Part shown: in pieces, positions 40,283 through 52,498 of the stretch
How the letters are laid out: the number at the start of each line of letters is the position of its first letter
Position numbering within the stretch: the first letter of the stretch is position 1
Source: Paragonimus skrjabini miyazakii
Lineage: Eukaryota > Platyhelminthes > Trematoda > Plagiorchiida > Troglotrematidae
Reading direction: 5' to 3'
Assembly: GCA_014338405.1 (NCBI GenBank)
Contig: JTDE01021457.1
Location: forward strand, 1 to 64,000
Length of the DNA stretch: 64,000 bases
Position numbers and translations under genes: made by a program
The notes under the pieces: generated by a model
Database searches by the model: none
Seen by the model: only the letters and a program-made list of their open reading frames with translations
Told to the model about the DNA's origin: nothing

Positions 40283-42522
40283 TGACACAGTCTACACATT
40301 GAAGGTGTGAAGTGCATTCCAGACAAACCAGTCTAGTAACTCATCTTGTCCACCATGGTCTGCATGACTTCGACAGAGGGGCTAAGTAAGACAACAACAT
40401 CCGCATACTCTATGCCGGTCAACCTACCGTCCGGAACAAGTTCGACATCAATCTCAGCGGATTCCTCAAACGCACCCTCCAGAATGTTGCCCATGACAAC
40501 ATTAAACAGAAAGCAGAAGAACCAGCACCCTCGGCCAACACCAGTGGAAGTGATGAACGCTCGAGACGGTTGTCCATAAACCAACACCCTGATTGCAGAG
40601 TGACCATACAGTGATCTCAACCCGAGTCACATATTTTCCTGGTATTCCACTGCGAAAAAGCCAGCTCCACAGAACGTTACCAGTAACCAAATCGAAAACG
40701 GCCTTCAGGTCTAAATAGACGGGACCGTCTACTTTCTTTAACAGTGCCGGTGTCCCAATATCCGTCCCGAGGTAAGAATGTCGTCAACTCACCATCCACC
40801 GGATCGGAATCATGACTGGTCTAATTGGACACAACAAACCCTGGACCAATGCCTCCGTGGTTGTCACACAGACTTCAGGACCGCCTTTTGTCAACGGGAA
40901 TTACTGTTAATAAGCACCTTTCGCGATGTACCTCTTCAGTTTCCCAATTCGTCTGGAACAGTCTCGTCAGTTCCATTTATAACCTCTCCCTGGCATCCTT
41001 GAAAATATAATAAGAGAGAAGATCTGGTCCACAAACTTTGTTACCATTCAATAACTTGAGCTCCAGTGCCACTGCTGCTTCCGACGAACGGTCGTCTGCA
41101 ACTCAATAACTGATCATTCGGGTCCCGTCGTCTACATAGTCTGGACGAGATCAGCTGAAGTATTCTTCAAAAGGTTCAGCCTACTCGATAAATCGGCGCG
41201 ATTGACTGATAGTAACTGAACCATCCTTCTTACATATGGTCTCACTTACACCGAATCGACGACCAGTAGAACCACGAGTCAGGGGATAAAGCTTTCTGCT
41301 ACTCCCACCCCTTTCAACTGTTCAACTAAGTGGCGCCCACGGTTTATGTACAAGCTTATGATCAGCCGGTGTTTATGTTCGTGACCGTCGTCATCATATT
41401 CAGAGCCGAGTAAAATCGAACAACGCCGGTTCATGAGGTTTGTCCACGTGACAGAAATCCAGTTCTGTCGCAACTGCACAGCTGTTTCGAAACATACCTC
41501 AGCATAGCAAGCTTTCATCGCCGCTGCGATTTGTTCCCGGTGTTCGTCAGGCTTTCCCACCAAACTCAAACTGGACAATTTGTTTACTAATGTCCCCGGT
41601 AAGCGTTATTGGCACTCTCCTCGCTCGAACGCCAGTTGAGTATTTTGCAATTACGAGTGTATGACCTTTTGGCAAATGATAAAACAAAACGGACACGCAC
41701 AACAGCATGGTCCGAGTCCAGGTGGTTGTTCCCAAATGCATGACAGTCTCTAACAGAGTGGTGCCACCCGTAGTTGACTGTTATGTGATCGAGTTGTGAC
41801 CATGACTATGAAGTACAGATAACTCTCCATGTAACACAATACCTCTTACTCCGTTGAAATGCGGTGCTCGAAACATAGAGACCGTGAGATGTGCACAGCT
41901 GCAGCAGTCTTCCGCCATTGTCAATGCATTGTGCCCAGACACCAAACATACCTCTCAGCCACTTCTTCTCTGGAGAAAGACGACCAAGCTGAGCACCAAA
42001 ATCTCCAACTAGGATGATGACGTCAAAATGTTCAGTCTGTTTCAGAAAGTCAATGAAGGCGTCATAGACAGCACCAGAACAACTATTCAGTGGAGTGTAT
42101 GCCGATATAATGAATGATATGTGTCGACAGACTTTAACGGATGTACCGAGTCTGACAACACACAAGCGATTGTTCATTTGGATCCAAACACTGCTCTGCA
42201 CTGGAACTCAGTGCGATTACCACTTCAGCTTGTTCATGAAAATCAGTTTCAGCATCATCAGAGACCCTGACAGAGAAGCGCTTGGAAAGACAGTTATCTG
42301 GGGGTGAGCTCAAGTGACTGGTGACTTTCGAATCGTAGGCTCGTGTCTCCAACGCACAGCACACATCCCGCTCCAAACTTGAAAGAGTACTCGCCAAAAG
42401 AGCTTGCTGACAACTTGTTGGCGAGTGCAGACGTTGAAAGCACCAATGTTTACCAACTGTCTTGGCTTCAAAAAAGAATTATCACCTGGGGGTAAAGGGA
42501 AGACGGTGAAATTAAGACGCAA
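40283..42522 (-). pseudogene. RTE-like LINE, endonuclease plus partial RT, 3'-truncated
   Basis: This is a minus-strand element. The endonuclease starts near 42522 with RQLVNIGAFNVCTRQQ. At 42201-41806 it shows RLCVVRLGTS, FIISAYTPLNSCSG, DVIILVGDFGAQLGRL and CIDNGGRLLQLCTSHG. The linker region at 41578-41279 includes KPDEHREQIAAAMKACYAEV and NWISVTWTNLMNRR. Reverse transcriptase motifs B and C are at 40620-40333 (AFITSTGVGRGC, FNVVMGNILEGAFEE, LTGIEYADVVVLL with the second catalytic Asp lost). Frame breaks are numerous. The part 40400-41640 is nearly identical to 51262-52498, so the two copies derive from one young subfamily. The coding sequence ends within the RT domain, so the 3' end is lost. 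Confidence 0.85.
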
Positions 42523-43988
42523 AGTAGAAGGAGAAAGTTACAATGAATGAGTACAGTCGCTGTCGGGACAACAATAACTATTGATACCTTCCGATCGTTT
42601 ATGCCGCGGACTTCAGAGACTCTACCCCGTGTCTCTGATTCAACTGTCTAACTTGCGAGCTAACAGGATACAGGGTTTTCTTGGGAGACCCTACCCGGAA
42701 TCGGTGACTCAAGAGCCTAACTCACGTGACAGTGGAGGGTTTTCCTAACCCAAGGATGTAGTTAACAAGACATTAAGGCCCGATTCTTAGTACTGATTTG
42801 TGCAGTGAGTGCATTCGAAGTTACACCACACTAATGAACGATAACGAATTTTTTCCGACCGAAATGGATAATACACCGGTGGTCACGGTTAACCGTTGGG
42901 TGATCGGAGTGCTCTTTGAGTGAGGCTACCTCCTCTAATTTCCTTCTTTCTGATTCGAAAGACAGCAGTGCCGCAAATATGAAAATAGTTCCGCTTTGTA
43001 CTCACAGAATAGTACCTTACTACCTAAGCACTCCTACACGATCAGTTGTGCGACATACAACCCTACGAATGCATCTACTTTTCATCTGACTGCTCCCCTT
43101 CAACCTGTCTGACAAAGTTGCATCCGGAATGATCGAAGTCTTAGCCAGCGTGGTCTTCAGGATCAATGCGGTGCACAAGCCCGATAGGGTCAAAACGAGT
43201 GTCCGTCAAAATAGTTCTTCCCCATTCTCATTGGAAGTAGCCACGGAATAAGTAAAGAAAATCTGTCCACGAGCTTTTGTACAGTTAGCGTGAACCTCTG
43301 ACCTGACAAAAGTCAGAAAAATCTGCTATGCCGAACATAAGACAGCCATTTCTATCGAGTTCATTTTACTTTAAGCAATATTCCGCGTCCTGAAAGGGGC
43401 TACGTGATTCGTTCCGCATGATTGTGTTGGTTACGTTGATCTGCTAATGGCAGACAAAAATGCGGAGGTCACTGACTGGTTATTTCGTTAAGGAACGCAT
43501 ATAAGTCACAGAGAGGACGTAAGAAATGAAATATATACTCGTGGTCTTCAACGGTTTAGATCACACCTTGCAAAATCTGTACCCCGTTGGACGCGGATAA
43601 ACGAGGTGACAATGAGAGCACTGTAACCTTACGGATACGAAAGGTGGTCAAACAGAATAATGCAAACGGTTTGCGGAAGTTTGCCCGACAACGTCCACAA
43701 TTGGTCGCACGCGTTAGGTGGTATCAAAAAACAGACGCTAAATAGGCTGGAAAGTGGATGATTGACAATGAGGATTGAATAAATTAGATTGTTTAGATTT
43801 CGGGTGGTAGCATTTTATCTTTTATGAATATGTGAGAGGTAAGCATCAGTGTCAAGCACTTATGCAGTTTGGTCAAGGATGCGTGTGGTGATTAACGTAA
43901 GATACCACGGCCCCACATTTTGAGTCTAATCACTGTCTGAAAGGCAAATTAGGAAAAAGTATGGACTACAATCCAGAAAACCACCTAC
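42523..43988. other. Intronic spacer, no recognisable feature
   Basis: Nothing recognisable up to the glutaminase exon at 43989. The 5' untranslated part of the adjacent LINE may extend into the first few hundred bases. Confidence 0.45.
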
Positions 43989-44152
43989 TCTGAGGATTAA
44001 GGCTGATTTGATTGAACGCAACGCCCGACGGTTCATAGCCAACATACTGGTGCACGACCTCCGGTCCAAGTTCTGTTAGAGCCAAGGCGTATGTCAAAGG
44101 TTTGCTACTGGACTGAAGAGTGAAGTTAATGGTGCTGTCTCCGAATGCGATG
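43989..44152 (-). CDS. GLS: Glutaminase exon carrying the catalytic Ser-x-x-Lys
   Basis: The 164-nt exon has acceptor CTTTCTAG and donor GTAGGT, entering in phase 2 and leaving in phase 1. It encodes 54 full codons: IAFGDSTINFTLQSSSKPLT, then YALALTELGPEVVHQYVGYE and PSGVAFNQISLNPQ. QSSSKP holds the catalytic pair: the Ser after Gln and the Lys three residues on correspond to Ser286 and Lys289 of human kidney-type glutaminase, with the Gln as Gln285. HQYVGYEPSG is the usual RYVGxEPSG. The following loop (FNQISLNPQ) is the allosteric-inhibitor loop of GLS. Here Ser occupies the position of human Phe322, as in the liver-type enzyme. The split codon A|AA at the junction with 29327 restores Lys before RPHNPL. 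Confidence 0.95.
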
Positions 44153-47100
44153 CTAGAAAGACAGAAACGAACAAACATTCGTTAGTAAAACGCACCATCA
44201 CGAAGTGGTTGAATGTCACTGTTGGAGAAAACTGTACAGCAGTATGACACTACACGGTTGAAGACATGAAAGAGTAGTCTTTCCTGAATACTGGGTCGTT
44301 GGTTAGTGTGTGCTTATCATTCCCCAGTTTAGGGTTCTTCCCTAACGTATGGATTTCGATAGTGTTAGTGCGACTACGTATGTCCCGATCAGCTGTTACA
44401 ACTGATCATCACACTAAGAAGGCGAGATGGACTACAGGGCTAATCTGGTGTTTTTGTTGAAGCAGCAATTGATCAAATCAGTACTCCAGAAGGCGACGAT
44501 AACTGATTGCGAAAAGAAAATACTTATCTCATCACCTAAAGTAGCAATAACTTGAAGTATGCATGAGGTACCATACAGCCAAATGAGAAAATGATCATCG
44601 GCAGTTTGAGATTGAGCAATTTCTCGAGAATCGTGCAGAGAAGTATGCGACAGAATAAAAGCGCTGTGACAAATCTATGCTGTGTGGTGTAATTTTGTGT
44701 AAGCAATGAAAAACTTAGGAACAATCAAAAATGCTGATTTAATTCCACAAACATAAAAAGCAGTGATGAAATGGTATGCTACAGGAAACAGAAACGGATT
44801 TACAGTGGTACGGTAGACCATACAATGTGAACTTAAGTACTCTAATGAAAAACTGTTTATTTAAAGAGACCAAATCATCCAGTCCAATCGGACGTAGGTA
44901 AATATAAGATTACCGGCGCGCTGTGAGTGTTGCTAGCTGCCCGATTCCAGGCAGCTTTGTTACATCCATACCAAAATGGTTAGCAGGCATCACGGCAAAA
45001 ATTGACTCGTTTTCGGTTATGTAATAAGAAAGGGTTCAGAGAATCTAAATTCACGTAACAAGTCCGTTGAATTAAGTTTCCTAGTTTTTCAAAAGTTCAA
45101 GAGGCTCAGAGTGGTACGTGCAGTAAGCATCGTCACTCGTTACTGGTTGTCTGGTCATTAGAGATTCCATATAGTGAACTGCTCGCATACAGTTCAAAGA
45201 AACATGATCTTACAACTAATTGAGGTTTTGTATTAAATGAATAAAGAGACCCACCGAGGTCCACGGAGTTTGATAAAAGAACTTGTATTGCAGCCAATAC
45301 GAAATTTAAGCATATGATAAAACTTATGATTCATCTTATGAAGGCAATCGAGAATATACACAGATATGAAGGATGAAATCATTTTCTGGAATGAATAGCT
45401 ACCCCATCCTTATTGGTAATCTCGATTCCTGAATATGATCGATTACACTTATATGCACTGTCCAGTGAAACAGATAGCCGGCTGCAACAGAGGTCTAATA
45501 AGCTATTGTATCAGAAGAACCCTAATAATAATTCAGCTAATCACAACGAAATTCTCACCGACAGAAGGCCCGAAACCTAAATCCCATAAATGTTTAGCTC
45601 AAGACATTAGAAACGAAAAGGGATTGAAAAGATAGTTTTTCACTTTGCCCAAACTTAACTTAGAACGGCGCTGTGGTTACATGTTGAAAATGACCACGAA
45701 AGATAAACAAAAGGCCAGACGTCTTCTAGAAACATTCCATGTAATCTAACAGGTCGTTTGATGTCTAATAAATACATTTGGATAAATACTGGAACTTCGG
45801 AGCATTGCATCTCAAATCTGACTCCGGATATGAAATCGGCGAGGAAGATTTGCTCTGGTGGTTTCAGTTTTAGAGGGTTAAATAGTTTCTTTCTCTTGAA
45901 AACGTGGGTGATTTGACCGTTAAACCTACGCAGTTAATTGACCGCTAAATATGACACAAAAACCCATGCCATCCGTGGTATAGCAAGTGAATAAACCCAG
46001 GCCGAATGGTCTAGTCCTGTCATCCAGAACAAGCGCCAGCGGTTAGCCGCAAAAAAGGTCAAACTTAACGTTGTCGATCAAGTGATCGGCAGTTCACCAG
46101 TCTCCTCCAGCGTGCTGACGATATGTTTTGTGCTTTTGCATCACCGACGTGCAGTAATCCCATATATATTATGGCAAAAAAATGGATAAAGAAACGATTC
46201 GTGGTTGAGGACTAATTACTCACCCTCAAGGTGGTGTTATAAAAGTGGTTTCGTCTTTGTTCGAACCCACCAGGTTGGTTGTGAATCGCGTCATCTCTTT
46301 GAACCTACTGATGCGGAATTTTGGCTAAAAGTAGACCCCTCGAGCCCAATAGGACAAGGCAATTTTTAAATTCATTACCCCACCTTTTTAATTGGTGGAT
46401 CGCTTGACAACAGAATTAACAGGCAATCATTTCGATCGCCGTTGGGTTCGCCGAATTTCGTTTGGTATGCTTGACATTATATGGTTGACATGATATCGAA
46501 TGTCAAATTCATGGAACTATATTTGGTTTGCTTGAAGAAAGTCTGTCCCGAATGTTTTTTTCTTTTTCTGCTGCGCGCGGTACAAAAGTACAATTAATTC
46601 TGTGCTATGACTGGATGCAAAGGGAGTAAATATCAGTTTTCAACTTATTTTCAATGATCATAGTTTTACATGCATTTATATTCATCTACACCTAATTGTT
46701 GTAATTAGCTCATTTCCTGGTGTGTAATTGCTATTGCGCGAGGTGGTTTTTTTGTTCACTCCAGCTTGAGTGTTAGATAATTTGAGCACATTGTTAATGC
46801 GTGTTGAAAGTGCGACAGCAACTTCATTGTAATTTTGTTAATGGTACCGTATAAATTCTAAGCAATGTTGGCCGCCCTTTCTGACGCCTGGGGAACTAAA
46901 AGACAATCCAGTTAACCTAACCCTCTACATCGGCGTTACTGGGAGAACTTACTATGAAGAATCTGGGCTTCGGGTAAACTCAAACCAGCGACAGGAACAG
47001 AACTCCCGAACGATTAAGCTTCACTGAGTGGACCATCCTAAATCATGAAAAGCAATATAAAAATTGCATCTATCTTTTCGGGTTTCCCTCTGTCTACACC

Positions 47101-49070
47101 CAAAATTCTAATGGCTTTTCCTGATGGAATCAGCCAAATATTACGTCCAGATGCTACTCAGATTGGAAAGTCAGTTCGTGCATTTTGGCACGCTTCATTT
47201 ACTCACTCACACTTTAACTAATTAGAAGTAGGAGGTGATTTGGTGAACAGTCTTTAGTTATTCATCACTAGGCCAATAATATAACATTCCATATCATTAT
47301 GGTTGCCGAGCGAGCATAATCAAAAGTAACCGTATCTACTTCGTCTAACTGATCCACTGTCACATCGTGTGGGTTCACAGCGAGACTGCGCCAAGAAATG
47401 CATGGGCGAGATGGATATAAATGCATGACAAGTCTTTCTTGATTAACAATTTCCAAAAATTGCATTTGGAGAATTAAATTGGCACTCAATGAAAACTGTG
47501 GCCTTGTGTGTCTTTCAACCACTTTGTCCAGCTAAAATACACGATAGACCGAACAAACCTTTTACTTTCCTTTGCTAATAGACCAATGTTGCGCATCATT
47601 AAGCAGTTTTCTGAGCGATATAGAGTTGGAGGTTTTCAATGGATTACGGTACACCCGTCAGTTTTATGAGGGGTAATCAGTCCATGGAATGACAGGGTTG
47701 TGATTAACTTATTCCACAAAACAATGTCTCGAGATTACTTCCTTCAAATGAAACTGGTTTCCCGTTTCGACGACTAAAGCAACCGAAATAAAACAACGAA
47801 AACTGAACTATTTATGAAAGTGAGATGTATTATCGAGACTATCAGCGAAAGCACTAGAGAAGCATATAACTCACACTTGGTACTTACAATCAACGAACAA
47901 CTCAAATATCTAAAAAGCAAAAAGATACAGGGTTGTGGATTGTTTGTGATAACACAAATACGTGTGTGAAATGTCACCTTATTTGGACATTCATGAACGC
48001 AAACGGAACATTGAATAGGAATAAGCCAGACGATTGACAATGGCAATCCAGGAAGATCTGCTCGATGACAGAATAGTAATAAGCACTCTGTGGAATACAA
48101 CCTATTCGGAAAAAGTTCAGGATGATGAAATAATATCAAATGACAATTAGAATTCCAAGGTAGAATAGTGTATCACTAATGGAGTAAGTGGAGCGAGATA
48201 GGAAAACGTAACAAACAGACAGAAGTCACAAGATCAGCGTAGTGTACTGTTTTTGAGCGGGAATATTCTGCGTCATGCCGCTCGCAGTGGAAAAGAAAAA
48301 TGAGGAGTCCACAAAGCCAACGATGCAAAACCCCTTTTTAAATACATGTACTTTGCCGATACTACATAAAACTCTGACCGAGTTAACAATTACCCACTCT
48401 GAAACATATGTGAGTTGTTATTGGACTAGCAGTCGACAGTTATGCGAAGTTCAAGCATGGTCTACAGAGTATAGGGTACAGAAGTGCTGGTTGCATTTAG
48501 TTCGGTCTGCCAAGGTGGCCAGCTTTAAATGAAATATGTTCAAGTCCCATTTTGTTTTTTGATAAATGTTTCAATTTAGTTCCGTCACATACATACCACA
48601 AAAAGGTTTGCGTCGAGCTATTTAGACTTTACAGATATATCCCGATGTAGCCGTGGCAGTCATCATTTTCGTTTATTTGTAAAGTTTCTACCGTCAAACT
48701 TTTGTCATTCTGTACACATTATCGTGAACATGGAGCAGATAATGGGAGAACCGTTTTTGTTTAACTTCGTACAATGTTTATTTTGAATCAACTCACCGAT
48801 TTGCTTCACTGTCTGACAACACTGTCCATCTGATAGTTTTACACGATGGAGGTCAAAAATTATTAGCGAAATGCAGACCTATTTTAAACAATGATAGCCA
48901 AACTAGTAGTTGTCAAAGGTTTAAGTCCTTGCCAAACGGTTCGTTCAGATGTGTTGTTGGACAATGCTCGTTCATTATTTTCTACTGATTTTCGAGCTTT
49001 CCTGGTTTCAACAGAAAATGAATCCTGCTTTTTTTTACTACAATTCTAGTGTTCTATTCTTAGCTAAACT
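44153..49070. other. Intron between glutaminase exons 44152 and 50013
   Basis: No confirmed gene. A minus-strand ORF at 47268-47522 can be extended 5' to an acceptor-like TGTATTTTAG at about 47532 and reads LDKVVERHTRPQFSLSA and later YPSRPCISWRSLAVNPHDVT. It has coding-like composition but no recognised family and no convincing donor. Hydrophobic ORFs (47774-48139 minus) look like chance. Simple repeats of CAG/AAT type occur near 49190-49225. Confidence 0.4.
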
Positions 49071-49715
49071 TCATCATCATCATCATCATAACTGTCATGA
49101 ACCTGATCAGAGAGGTACCGCGGCTCGGGCCGTCGGTCACCTTAACAGTGACCGGGAATATCCAAGCAAACAAAAAACGTTCCCGAAAACGTTTAACAGC
49201 AATAATAATAGTAACAGCAACAGAAAACTAGATATAACAATTAGATAATGTGTGGGAGCAGGTATGACATTCACTGAGGCACACCGCCATCTCGGATAGT
49301 TTTTATAACCAACAATTTGAGTGATCACGAGGACACGAACCAGACGCAGTAGAACAGTCAGGGCCTTCATATCTAGCGTCCACGTTGTTGCTTTACAACC
49401 ATGCGGTTTCACCCAACTGTTCATGATCTCGATACATAATGCCAGGTACGGTAAACGCTCAACTCGCACGCGACGGAGTACGTAACCCAACCATCACAAG
49501 CGGTGCAACGTGATTNNNNNNNNNNNNNNNNNNNNNNNNNNNNNNNNNNNNNNNNNNNNNNNNNNNNNNNNNNNNNNNNNNNNNNNNNNNNNNNNNNNNN
49601 NNNNNNNNNNNNNNNTAGTTGATAAACTGATCACGCATCTCGAACGCTCCGGAATACGCGACGGCAACTAGCCGTATTGTTCACGCGGTCAGTCATACGC
49701 TTCCCAATTGCGGTT
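49071..49715 (-). pseudogene. RTE-like LINE 3' end containing an assembly gap
   Basis: On the minus strand MGYVLRRVRVERLPYLAL and VKPHGCKATTWTLDMKAL (49490-49380) match the 32.7-kb copy. The element ends at an ATC run at 49071-49088 followed on the plus strand by CTGTCATGAACCTGATCAG. Sequence on both sides of the N run aligns to a continuous stretch of the 32.7-kb copy (GTGCAACGTGATT, then TGATCACGCATC). The gap therefore lies inside this element. Confidence 0.8.
49516..49615. other. Assembly gap, 100 N
   Basis: Exactly 100 N, so length is probably a placeholder. It is inside an RTE-like remnant. Confidence 0.99.
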
Positions 49716-50012
49716 CTAAAAAATAGATATATTCTTGTGTTGCTAATCTTTTTTTTCTCAAATTTCTTTTCGACCGTTCCATGGTATTTCAGCACCTAGA
49801 CCTATACACCCCTCATTATACCTGAAGAGTAGTTCACCAAGTAAGCTTATTTGGAAGTTCAATTCATTTTCCTACAATCAGATCTACTCTTTGATCCCAC
49901 TGGATTTCATAGAAAAAGAACAACAAGCTTATATCTGACATTCGCCAAATTTCCAAAGGTTCAAAAGCTGGCTTGTGGATATTTATAATGCAGCCCAGTT
50001 CTAAAAGCTCAC

Positions 50013-50222
50013 CGTTGTCCATCCACGGTACACACTGACAAGCCCCATAGTTTTGGATCCACGCGCTCCAACTGAGGAATGTAGCTGGCTAGTTTGCCAT
50101 TTTCATTGTCCTGACACAAGTGGAACAGCTCTTCGATCACAGAGGTGAATTGTTGGAAATCCGGGATGCAAAAGTCGTTGGTCACCACACGCATCAGCAT
50201 TTGCAAATTCTCCTGAGCCACA
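50013..50222 (-). CDS. GLS: Glutaminase exon, start of catalytic domain (YIPQL / CTVDGQR)
   Basis: The exon is 210 nt, with acceptor TTTTCTGTGTAG and strong donor GTGAGC, entering and leaving in phase 2. It encodes VAQENLQML, then CIPDFQQFTSVIEEL, GKLASYIPQLERVDPKLWGL and SVCTVDGQR. These match the glutaminase signature in which the Tyr of 'YIPQL' (Tyr249 in human kidney-type numbering) lies in the substrate pocket and 'VCTVDGQR' forms a central strand leading to the catalytic serine. Glutaminase hydrolyses L-glutamine to glutamate and ammonia in mitochondria. The exon lies just downstream, in gene direction, of an RTE remnant at 51.3-52.5 kb and upstream of a gap-containing one at 49.1-49.7 kb. 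Identity is secure. The terminal codon is split CG|C with the next exon at 44152. Confidence 0.95.
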
Positions 50223-51255
50223 CTACACAGAAAATCACACGTATAGTAATGGAGAATATAACATTATCAAGAACAGGCTGGAAAATTAAGATAATACAAC
50301 TATTTCTTTACCAGTTAGAATATGTAGGTTGATCGTTCAACTTGGGCTGGGATAAACTGGACATTACGAGTGCTATAACCACTTTCTGTGCACGACCCCG
50401 TATGGTTATACGCGCTACATCTACTGGAATTGGCACGTATTTTATCCAATCTTGTGATAAGATGATATGACACAGATACAATAGTGTGATGAATTTTCAA
50501 AACAAACAGAAGAGTAATCACTGACAGAAAAATGAACCCACCAACTGCAGTTCAACTTCCCAATCGCCAACGAAGAACGCCAACTACCATGGTGACAAGC
50601 TGCAGTACTAGGAGTTATTTGTTGGCATACGCAGAACAGCATTCACACTCAACAACAGCTATCACATACTTATAAATGTTTCAGTCAGGCTTTCCCGAAG
50701 TTTTCACTTTGCTTTCCCACACTTCTCTAGAGTGCTCCTTGTCAATATTGCGATGAACAACGGTTAGTTTGGTCGGGAACACTTGTGTATATAATCGACT
50801 GAATACTCATATTACGAACAAGACGGCTCAACAAATGAAAAAATCATAGAAATGACCGAGCTCAAATAATAAAATTAGATACGACGGTTTTCTTCCTACT
50901 TGCCTGATCTACTACACTTCCCCTCTAGGCTATAATCGATCAGCCGTTTTTGTGGTTGGCCTTCAAACGAGATAGTATCTACTAAGGCCTCAGATGCAGC
51001 TGAAAAAATTCTTTGCAGACAGTCGTTCCCAGTGATCACCAACAAAGGGGTGGACAGTTGGTTCGATCTTGTTGGGTCCCATTAGCAGCACGTAACTTGA
51101 GAAACTGAACCCACGACATGTGAATAAGCATCATGGGTTATGTTGACCATTGGAAACGAAAGAAGTTCGAAGGTCCGTTGGGAAAACTGTCAGTCCATCA
51201 GCCCAGCCTGTTATAGCAATAACGAACGAAGATTCTGGTACTTTGTACACACACA
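50223..51255. other. Intronic spacer, no recognisable feature
   Basis: Short ORFs only. The small exon required between 56610 and 50222 was sought here on the minus strand and not found. Confidence 0.45.
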
Positions 51256-52498
51256 ATATCATCCGCCCATTCCATGCCGGTAAACTAATCGTCCGGAACA
51301 AGTTCGACATCAATCGCACCGGATTGCTCAAACGCACCCTCCAGAATGTCGCCCATGACAACAGTAAACAGGAAGCAGAAGATCGGGCACCCTCGAAGAA
51401 CACCAACGGACGTGATGAACGCTGGAGACGATTGTCCATAAACCAACACCCTGTTTGCAGAGTGACCATACAGTGATCTCAATCCGAGTCACGTGTTTCC
51501 CTGGTATTCCATTGCGAAAAAGCCAGCTCCACAGAACGCTACCAGTAACCAAATCGAAAACGGCCTTCAGGTCTGAATAGACCGCAACCGTCTACTCTCT
51601 TTAAGAGTGCCGGTGTTCCAAGATCCGTCCCGAGGTAAGAATGTCATCAACTCACCATCCACCGGATCGGAATCATGACTGGCCTAATTGGACACAACAG
51701 ACCCTGGACCAATGCCTCCGTGGTTGTCACACAGACTTCAGGACCGCTTTTTGTAAACGGGAATTACTGTCAATGAGCATCTTTCACGATGTACCTCTTC
51801 AGTTTCCCAAATCGTCCGGAACAGTCTCGTCAGTCTCAATTATAACCTCTCCCTGGCATCCTTGAAAATATAATAAAAGAGAAGATCTGGTCCACAAACT
51901 TTGTTACCATTCAATAACTTGAGCTCCAGTGCCACTTCTGCTTCCGACGAACGGTCGTCTGCAACTCAATAACTGACCATTCGGGTCCCGTCGTCTACAT
52001 GGTCTGGATGAGTTCGGCTGAAGTGTTCTTCAAAAGGTTCAGCCCACTCTATAAGTTGACGCGATTGACTGACAGTAACTGAACCATCCTTCTTACATAT
52101 GGTCTCACTTACACCGAATCGACGACCAGTACAACCACGAGTCAGGGAATAAAGCTTTCTGCTATTCCCACCTCTTTCAACTGTTCAACTAAGTGGCGCT
52201 CACGGTTTATGTACAAGCTTATGGTCAGCTGGTGTTTATGTTCGTGACCGTCATCATCATATTCAGAGCCGAGTAAAATCGAACAACGCCCGTTCATGAG
52301 GTTTGTCCACGTGACAGAAATCCAGTTCTGTCGCAACTGCACAGCTGTTTCGAAACATACCTCAGCATAGCAAGCTTTCATCGCTGCTGCGATTTGTTCC
52401 CGGTGTTCGTCAGGCTTTCTCACCAGACTCGAAGTGGTCAATTTGTTAACCAATATCCCCGGTAAGCGTTATTGGCACTCTCCTCGCCCGAACGCCAG
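51256..52498 (-). pseudogene. RTE-like LINE fragment, near-identical to the 40.4-41.6 kb copy
   Basis: The minus-strand fragment covers the RT motif B region (51482-51285: AFITSVGVLRGCPIFCFLF, GDILEGAFEQSGAIDVELV) back to the inter-domain region (52453-52142: KPDEHREQIAAAMKACYAEV). It matches 40400-41640 at an offset of about 10,862 with scattered substitutions. It is truncated at both ends: homology stops near 52498 and near 51256. It carries frame breaks and is inactive. Confidence 0.85.

Noticed and set aside
47774..48139. 121-codon minus-strand hydrophobic ORF
   Set aside because: Composition is that expected from translating AT-rich DNA and no motif is visible.
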